NCBI GenBank assembly: GCA_039621445.1
Contig: CP154956.1
Coordinates: 41,192,437-41,256,436, forward strand
Direction: 5' to 3'
Source of the DNA: Euglena gracilis
Lineage: Eukaryota > Euglenida > Euglenophyceae > Euglenales
Length of the DNA stretch: 64,000 nucleotides
Shown here: piece by piece, positions 24,419 through 64,000 of the stretch
Numbering within the stretch: position 1 is the stretch's first letter
How the letters are laid out: each line of letters begins with the position of its first letter
Notes under the pieces: generated by a model
What the model saw: the letters and a program-made list of their open reading frames with translations, nothing else
Told to the model about the DNA's origin: nothing
Databases searched by the model: none
Position numbers and translations under genes: made by a program

Positions 24419-26111
24419 TCAGGGGGCGGCGACGGGGGCCTCGGCCATCGCGGGGGCCTCCCCCTCCACGAACTGCACGGCCACGGAGTTCACGCAGTGC
24501 CGCTCGTTGGTGGCGCTCCAGCCCTCGCCCTCGAAGACGTGCCCGAGGTGCCCGCCGCAGGCCCGGGCAGGCAGCCTCATCACTTGCGCTGGGCGGCGGC
24601 AAGTGAAAGTCGGAAGAAAAATGGCGGAAAAAAATCCGGGGCCGGAACAAATTTGAGGCGGTTCAAACATCGGGGAAAGCCTGGGGAAAGAGAAAGGCAA
24701 GGAATGGAAGGAAGGACGCAGAAAAAAATCGGCAGATAATTGGGTCTGTGGGATGGTAATGGGGGAGGTTGGTTTTTGGGTCGCGGCCCTGGCCGAACCA
24801 ACCAATTTCCCCTGGAAATGGTCATTTTGGGCCCGACGCTGAAGACACTGAGGGTTGTTCTGTGGCACAACCCACCCCAAAACCCGACCCCTGCCCATAG
24901 CAGCCCCCCCACCCCCCGTGTGAGGGTGCGGACTCCTTTTAAAAAAAAGCAACCTGGAAAAGACGCCACGAAAGAGATGCAAAACATGGGGAGGAATATG
25001 AGGAGGCAGAAAAATTAACTAAAAAAGCCTTCATGAAAATTTAAACAACTTTTCATTTTCATGCATTTCAAAAAAAATGGGAAAGAGAAACTTTAAAATA
25101 AAAAATGAATTGAATCACGAAAAAGTTGCTCTCAAAATCCACTTGATTTAAGACCCAGAAGAGTCGCTAAAGGAGGAATACTGACACACATGGAAGAGAC
25201 GGCCTGAGCGGCACACATGATCTCCACTCGCCTCATGCCCTGTGAGTTGTCCACCTACAACCAAGACAAAGATTCAAACAGTTCACGGAAGAGGCAAGCA
25301 GGCAAGGAAACAAGCAAGCAAGGAAGGAAAAGGTGCTTTGCCTTCACCCGAAATTCAGCAGCCAGAAAAAAGAATTTAGTTGCAACGTTTGCCCAAAACC
25401 TGAGAATACACTCACGAGCTTTGTCGGATTTTTTTTTGACAGGCTGTGGGAGGATATGTGTGAAATGATCCCCAGGATCTTGGAAGAAGGCACTCGTGCT
25501 TTGACCCCTCTCTTTGAGATCTTCAAACAGAACAAAATAAATCAACAGCTAGGCAACACGACATGCCACTTCAATCTCAGATCTCTGGGGAAAATGCCGC
25601 ACCCATTTATTTCATCCCCATAATGCCAGCAACGATGCATATGTGCCTGGGTCTCTGGCAGGCACAATTTCTGCAAAGATACCAACTCTTAAGACAGGTC
25701 TCACTGGTTCCTCTTGGTTGACAAATTCGAACTCCGAAATAAATAAGGCTTCAGCACCTGCTGCAAACCAAAAAAATGAAAATTGTCTTGAGCGCAATGG
25801 CAATGGGCGCTACCTCTGTCTTCACGGAGCCCTGGTAGCACTTGTCGAATGCGGGCCATCCGCAGCCACTGTTGAACTTGGCCGCCGCGCTGTAGAGCGG
25901 ATTACCGCAGCCCCGGCACACAAAATGCCCTGCCTTCGGGTAGAGCCAGGCTGCTCTTTGACAACCGGGGTGTGACCTTCCTCGAAAAGCAGCCCGGATA
26001 GAACTTGTCGTATGTCCCGGTGAACGGCCGCTCCGTGCCCTTCTCGCGCAGCACCGCGAACTCCTCCCGGCTGAGCTGGCGCCGCCACTCGTCCTCCGTC
26101 TTGACGATGGA
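24419..26111 (-). CDS. MSRB: Peptide-methionine (R)-S-oxide reductase (MsrB), 4 exons found
   Basis: MsrB reduces methionine-R-sulfoxide in oxidised proteins. Exons: 26111-25995 ([26 protein letters not shown]), 25936-25814 ([28 protein letters not shown]), 25254-25210 ([10 protein letters not shown]) and 24562-24419 ([26 protein letters not shown] at 24421-24419). Both zinc-binding CxxC pairs are present: CRGC, and CAAC, which forms only when the last two exons are joined. The catalytic Cys is in RHCVNS. Intron 25255-25813 is GT-AG. Intron 24563-25209 has no GT/AG and carries CAGGC/GCCTG at the nonconventional offsets. The 58-nt intron 25937-25994 is placed only by homology and a shared TCTAYCCG border. 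The N-terminus upstream of 26111 is missing, so localisation is unknown. Confidence 0.9.
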
Positions 26112-29100
26112 CTATGGAGGGGAGGGGGTTGGCGAAATAAATTCCCCCGGTGTGTGGAAAAAACGCACGGGGTGGGGGTCGTTGGGGCGGAGCAGAATGG
26201 GCCACTGAGGAGGTTTCTGCGCACAGGTGGGTTCGCCTTTCGCCGCCGGCAATTCTATTCTGCATCAGAATCTTTATAAGGCGATGGGTAGGGCCCTCCG
26301 ACGCCCTGGCCAAAAAGGGTTCAGGTTGGGGGGGGGACACCTGCAAACCCACAGAAAATGACTGATTTTAAGCACGGTACAACGCATCGGGCCAAGCATT
26401 TTGTCCAAAAGCGACCGAAACGGCCGCATTGCCAAAAATGCTGAAGGATTCAGGGGCATGGCACCGGAGAGAATAATTTGATCGGCATCCACCCCAGGGC
26501 AGTTGGGGGGGAGTCCCAATGGTCAAGGGGGGGGGCCGGACTGGTCCACACCTTCTATCTTCCCAATCCCTTGGAAGGGCAATGGACCCAACTTTCCAGG
26601 ACTGGGGGTCCCCCCCGCACCTTGGATTCTGGCTGGGGACAATTCTTCGGTGGGCCAACGGAAAATGCATGCAAAATCGGGTGGGGTCAAAAGAAAATGA
26701 TGGGTGGGCAGTTGGGACACAATGGGACACAATCTCCTAGTTCCCACACCCTAAGAAATTGGCCAAACCCCCCTGAGGGGGACAAAAACAATCCCTTGCT
26801 TGGAGCTGGGGCATGGTGGCAGCACACCGGAGGGGTGTGACTGGCAGAGCGGCGGGGCAGGAGGTGGGGGATTGCCTGCCGCTGATGGAGCACGCAGCCC
26901 CGCAGCCGCGGTAGAAACGACATCCGGGGGCTGGCTGGAGAGAGGCACGGGTGTTCTGCAGCGCTTTTATGCCGAAACGCACAATACCATGGGTAGATAC
27001 GTATTTCGGTATTTATCTATGTTATGACCCATCCTTCACTTACCCCCCCCCCCAATTAGAAGCCCCTGGGGCTGCTATTTGGTCAGTCGTGGAAAACCCG
27101 AGGGGGGGGGGCTTCTAATTGGGTACCCTTGTGTGCGGCCCAAAAAAACCTTCGGCGCTTTGCGCCGGGTGCTAAAATTCAGGCCTTTTGGAATTCTGTT
27201 GGGGTGGAAATAACTCTTTTTTTATGTGTATGTTCTCTGAGCCATGCCAAAGTTCCTCGAAGATGTCACACATTTTTACGCCCCAAAGAATCCGATCCAC
27301 CTTGCATCAATTTACCAGCGCCTTGAATATGTACGGCTGCCTGGGGGGGGGGGGGCTGCTATTTCGATTTTTAGCGGGAAACCCGAGGGGGGGCTTCTAT
27401 TTGGGGGGTTGTTATTTGGGGGGGGGGTTAATTGGGGAGGGGGTTTAATGACCCAGATTCAATTTGCACGTACTTAATGTGTCGACACACCGCTTTTTTA
27501 AAAACTCACCGCCCCTTGAGTGTTGGTGGGTCACCGCCAACCAACTCGCACACTGCTGGCATGACTGCTGGCATGGCGCATGACCACATTGGCCCATTAT
27601 ACAAAGATGCACACCAGGGGTTTTCTTAAGGACCCCGGGGGGGGGGTCCAGCCTCTGGCTGGCAAAAAGGCTGCTGGATGGAAACGAGCTGCTGGCTGGA
27701 CCGCCCCCCCCCCCGGGGGGGCTGGGGGGGAGGGGGGAGTCCGGGGCTGGAGGGGGCTGGGCTGGGCTGGGCTGGGTCGATGAAAAACAAAATTTTCTAA
27801 GACATTTTTGCCTTCTCGACATTTTGATGGATGGAGCTAGATCAAGGCTGGGGGGCTGTGATGGAGGAAGTTGTGATGAGGGGAAAAAATGCAGGGATAG
27901 GTGAGCTGGGCAGCCCAGTTGGTTGGCTAGCCTGCGGCCGGCTGGCCCGGCCTTCGGCCAGCTGGCCCGGCCTCCGGCTGGGCTTGACCCAACTTTATTT
28001 CACTCGAGCCCCTGGGGGGGGGGGGCTCCCAGCCCGAATTTGGGCTGCTGGCTGGCTGGACCCCCCCCCCCTGGGGGATGGGGTCCCCCGGCTCAAGAAA
28101 ACCCCTGGTGCACACACATCTGCAAATACACATGCACACATACACACGCGTGCGGGCATGCGATTGAGGTCTCCCTCTCATGTAGCCTCTATCCACTTCC
28201 TTGCAAATAACCAATTGATGACTTCTGTACAGAAATGGGACAGCATACTGGGGGACAGAAAGCAAACAATAAACTTCACCACAGAGACAACAACAACTGT
28301 TTGAAATCAACAAGGAGCATTAGGCACAATTACTTCGAACTGCTGGCAGGCTGCCGGGTCTCCTGACTGCCAGCGTGCCCAGCTCTGTCACATCACAGGA
28401 ACAAGGGGGAAAAAAGGTGACAAGGCAGGAAGGGGCTTGTGGGCAGGGGGGAACGTTCAAGTGGGAAAACTAGAACCACCAACCGCTGAAAATCGGAAGA
28501 CGTCGGTTTGGAACCACGAAACGACTCAGGAATCACCAAACCAGACACTTCGTTTTTTTTCGGTCTCAAATTACACAGCACAAGGACAGGTGCGTTCATT
28601 TTTGCTATTTGTGTTTCTTCTCAGATTTCAGGGCAACCATCAAAAAAAAAAGAGGGAGCTTCACAGCGAGACACGAACAACGGGGAATATATGGCCCCAG
28701 AGGCGTCTCACAGAACGCGAGGCAAGTCTGCTGGGGGAGACGGACACAACGAATGGGCCGGCCACGGCAAACAGCGGGGCCCGAGGTTTTCTTAGGACTC
28801 GGGGTGGGGAGGTTCAGACCCACCCACCCACTCCCTCGGATGGCAGGGATGTGTGGGAAACCTTGAGGGGGGGGTTCGGACCTCCTCCCAACGGGGGGGG
28901 GGGGGCGGGGTCAACCCCCCTCCTACCTCGGAACTGAAGGGGGCCGTCGGTTCTGTGGATGGTCAAAAGGCCGGAAACCGGGCGAAATTTCTTGAAAAAA
29001 TACCTATTTCTTCTTTGAAAATTAATCCCAAAAAAAGATAATTTTTCTAATTTCTTGAGCATTTCTTCCATGTGGAAAACACCAAGCATCAAAAAATGGG

Positions 29101-29440
29101 CAATGTGCTTAAAATGAGGAAAAAAGTGATTATTTTGCAAATTTCAGCACAGAGCGCTGGATAAAAATTTTCGTTATTTTTGGAACCTGCCAAGGGGGGG
29201 TGGGGTCTGGACTTACCCCCTGGGGGAGGGGGTCGGAATTCCCCACCTACCACCAACCTGAAGGGCTGGGAAAGGCCAGGGAAGGGCTTGGGGGGGGGAT
29301 CCACTTTTGGGGGTCAATCTTAGGATCCAAAAAAATTTTCGGCCCGACCCCCACCACCAGGGGGGGGGGGTCCCCGGGTCACCAAACCTTAAAAAAGAAA
29401 ACTCTGCAGCGGACACAGGTGGACAATGGAGGTGTTTTGC
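26112..29440. other. Region between MsrB and the MBL-fibrillin gene
   Basis: No gene is assigned. It holds G/C-run palindromic repeats at 27045-27126 and 27340-27450 (with aattagaagcccc or ttatttgggg edges), the TIR element 27615-28107, and another probable TIR block around 28780-29290. The coding-like GC-rich stretch 26980-26820 on the minus strand may be a 5' exon of MsrB but lacks a definable splice junction. Confidence 0.4.
27615..28107. mobile_element. CAGG-type TIR element, 493 bp, intergenic
   Basis: The ends are CAGGGGTTTTCTTAAGGACC and the inverse CAAGAAAACCCCTG. The flanking octamers are ATGCACAC and GTGCACAC, a 7/8 match. The interior is composed of gctggctgga-type and G/C-run repeats without coding capacity. 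Confidence 0.8.
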
Positions 29441-40518
<11,078 letters not shown>

Positions 40519-42112
40519 ACAGAAAGGGACGTCAGGGGTCAGAGAGAAAAAAAACTTTTCACCTCACAGGGCTGGCCTCAAATTTGCACTGCGGAGCTGG
40601 CTGGGGCCGAGGACACACCTCCACACCGGCAGAGGCTTCGGGACTAAGATGACCCACAAGATTCTCCGGTGTTTTACCACTGTTTATGGACCCTACGGTA
40701 CACATCGTCTGGCGTATAAGAGTCTCCTCTCTGCCATTCGCTGCCACTATCCAGGAAAAGAGCACGTCGTCAAGCTGGCCAGATGGCGAGCAACAGGGCC
40801 GGCACCTTCGCAACGGGATGCGCGGTGGACGTCGAGAAGTCGGACGCCATATTGTGTGCCGCCACCCTGCAAGTAGAGGGGTCTGGTCCCGTCCAGTGCC
40901 CGAAGTTTGGGAAGCTGACAAAGCACGGCAAAGGGCTTTGCATTTGCGTTCCTTGGAGAGCTGGGAGGGGCCGCCGAGTAGAAAAGAAGTCTAGCCCATT
41001 CACGGTGAATTCAGGGGCACCGCACGCGTCAGCACGCGAGGCGCGAGGCAGCAGCGGAGGTGGAGCCCTATTGTCTGACTCCCTCCCTGGCAGAGCAGCA
41101 ATTGCCAGCAGGGGGGACCATAGGAAAAGGTCACAAAGAAACAAACCACTGTCGCATTCCGAAATGGAAATGATGAGAACGATTCCGGGAATAATACAAA
41201 CAAATGAAATCAATCGCTGATTACAATTTTTTGTATTTGTGTGGACAAAACCAATTAAAACCAAAGCAGTGCTTCCTTTCGACTTTGCTTTGCGTGCAAA
41301 ATTCGCTTGGGTTACCTCTTAAAATTTGTGTCGATAAATTTTTTCACCAAAAAATATTGTCAGCAACACATGCTGTTACCATACTTTAATTATCACTTCG
41401 GCAAAGCAACTTGATGCTAAGGCCTTGTAGGATGGGAAGGCTTGGGAGGGTTGTCGTTGTTGATGTTAATATTTCTCAGGGGTTTTTTTTAAGACCGGGG
41501 GGAAGGGGGGGTCCCCACCACCCACCCACCCCCTGCCCCCCCCCCCGGGTCCCGGGGGACCCCCCACTTTTCCCCGGAAAGGGCCAAAAAAATGCGAAAA
41601 ATGTTAAAAATAGCACCATTTCAAAATTTTTCGGCGCCTTTGGTGCTGAAAAGAATATCCTCCGGGGAGGGGGATCGGCCAGACCCACCCAACCAACCCC
41701 CCGGGGTCCAAGACGAAAAAAACCCCCTGATGCTGCTTTAATTTGTAACCGTTGCCATTGAAACCATCATCGTAACCATTTCTGTCGCAATGACTTTGTA
41801 CTGCTATTACCATTCATCATCATCATCTTCCTTGTCGAAATCATGATCTAGAAAAAATGATGGGCGAAGCAACACCAAAACAGAACACGCATAAAACAAT
41901 GCCGAGAGTGTGCACGTGGAAGCATCAAAAGGCACTTCAACAACCACAACACTTCAAACATCGTGCAGGCATCGGGAGGCCACGCAACAGCAATTCGCCC
42001 AACCCCCGACCTCTCCCACAGCAATGCCCCGGGGGCCCTTGTCCTCCTCGGGTCGGCCGGGCGTCTCAATGGCGGCGGGCCCGCGGCCACCCCGCCAGCG
42101 CAGCGGGGGAGG
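40519..42112. other. Region between the MBL-fibrillin and FUT8-like genes
   Basis: No gene is assigned. It contains the 253-bp TIR element 41477-41729 and A/T-rich sequence around 41100-41420. Further 5' exons of the MBL-fibrillin gene may lie here. Confidence 0.45.
41477..41729. mobile_element. CAGG-type TIR element, relative of 142-395
   Basis: The ends are CAGGGGTTTTTTTTAAGACC and an inverse ending AAAAAAACCCCCTG. The internal order (G/C run, cttttcc, aaaatagcacc, ttcggcgcctttgg) follows 142-395. The flanking octamers ATATTTCT and ATGCTGCT match at only 5 of 8, so it is older or the edge is slightly off. Confidence 0.65.
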
Positions 42113-49295
<7,183 letters not shown>

Positions 49296-49791
49296 GGCGG
49301 CGGACTGGCGGCGGTCATCGCCCGGTGGGGGCCCTTACCGCACCGGGGCGGCCACCAGCCTCTCGGGCCGCGCTGGCCCGCATCGGGAAGGCGGGGAGCC
49401 GGGCTGGGGAGAGAGGGAAGTGCCCAAAGGGCAGGGCAGGGCTGGGCGGGCAGGCTGGCCCCCCGGGGGCCGAGGAGGACACCCATCACGCACTGTGGCC
49501 CCTCGCACACAACGTTCCTTTGTCACAGAGGCAGTGCCTGGGGCCGCGGCACTTCATGCGGCGGCATCGCAACTCACCTGCCGCCTCCGCAAGGCCGGAG
49601 TTAGAATGGACATCGACCGTGACGCCCAATAATGGAGGAGGGGGAATGTCGACCATCGATTGTGTGGCGCGGTTGGAGAGAAGGCGTGAATGGTTGCGGG
49701 GGGATGTGTGAGGGCTGGCAGCACCCAGTGAGCGGGCAGGCAATGGTGTGAGGGTGACGGGAAGGGTAGCGGGTCACGCATGTCACGCATG

Positions 49792-64000
<14,209 letters not shown>

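Overview
Organism. The window reads as nuclear DNA of a plastid-bearing or plastid-derived euglenid (Euglena-like). Short GC-rich exons are scattered through long, low-complexity introns. Conventional GT-AG introns alternate within the same genes with introns that have no GT/AG borders. In that second class the ends are brought together by a short helix placed almost invariably 3 nt inside the 5' end and 5 nt inside the 3' end, usually CAG at +4..+6 paired with CTG at -8..-6. This mix, with this signature, is the published hallmark of euglenid nuclear genes. Applying the rule joined exons of recognisable proteins in frame about 27 times, and that agreement is the main evidence behind the gene models.

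Layout. All five gene models lie on the minus strand, so they read right to left. (1) 64000 to 49792: a DDX5-like DEAD-box helicase (5' end outside the window) that continues in frame into a complete topoisomerase III beta; 25 exon pieces are placed. (2) 49295 to 42113: a FUT8-like fucosyltransferase with an N-terminal membrane anchor, 11 exons. (3) about 40518 to 29441: a metallo-beta-lactamase-fold domain joined in frame to a PAP/fibrillin (plastid lipid-associated) domain behind a hydrophobic N-terminal segment, 14 exons. (4) 26111 to 24419: methionine sulfoxide reductase B, 4 exons. (5) 22868 to 5464: a coiled-coil protein ending in a conserved domain with the string FSLNNRRLW, about 15 exons. 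No gene is recognised in 1-5463 or between the gene models.

Repeats. Introns and spacers carry long (GT/CA)n, (GTGC)n, (CAA)n and poly-G tracts. They also carry several families of short terminal-inverted-repeat (TIR) elements. One superfamily begins CAGG, ends CCTG and is flanked by 8-bp target duplications, two of them perfect. In at least two introns the element itself is the intron: the helix is the element's TIR and the 3+5 nt offset equals the 8-bp duplication. This suggests an active introner-like source of nonconventional introns.

How the genes relate. They share no pathway: nucleic-acid topology, protein glycosylation in the secretory pathway, plastid lipid or redox functions, protein repair, and a cytoskeleton-like coiled coil. 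Exon limits come from reading frame, homology recalled from memory and splice signatures. No transcript data were available.
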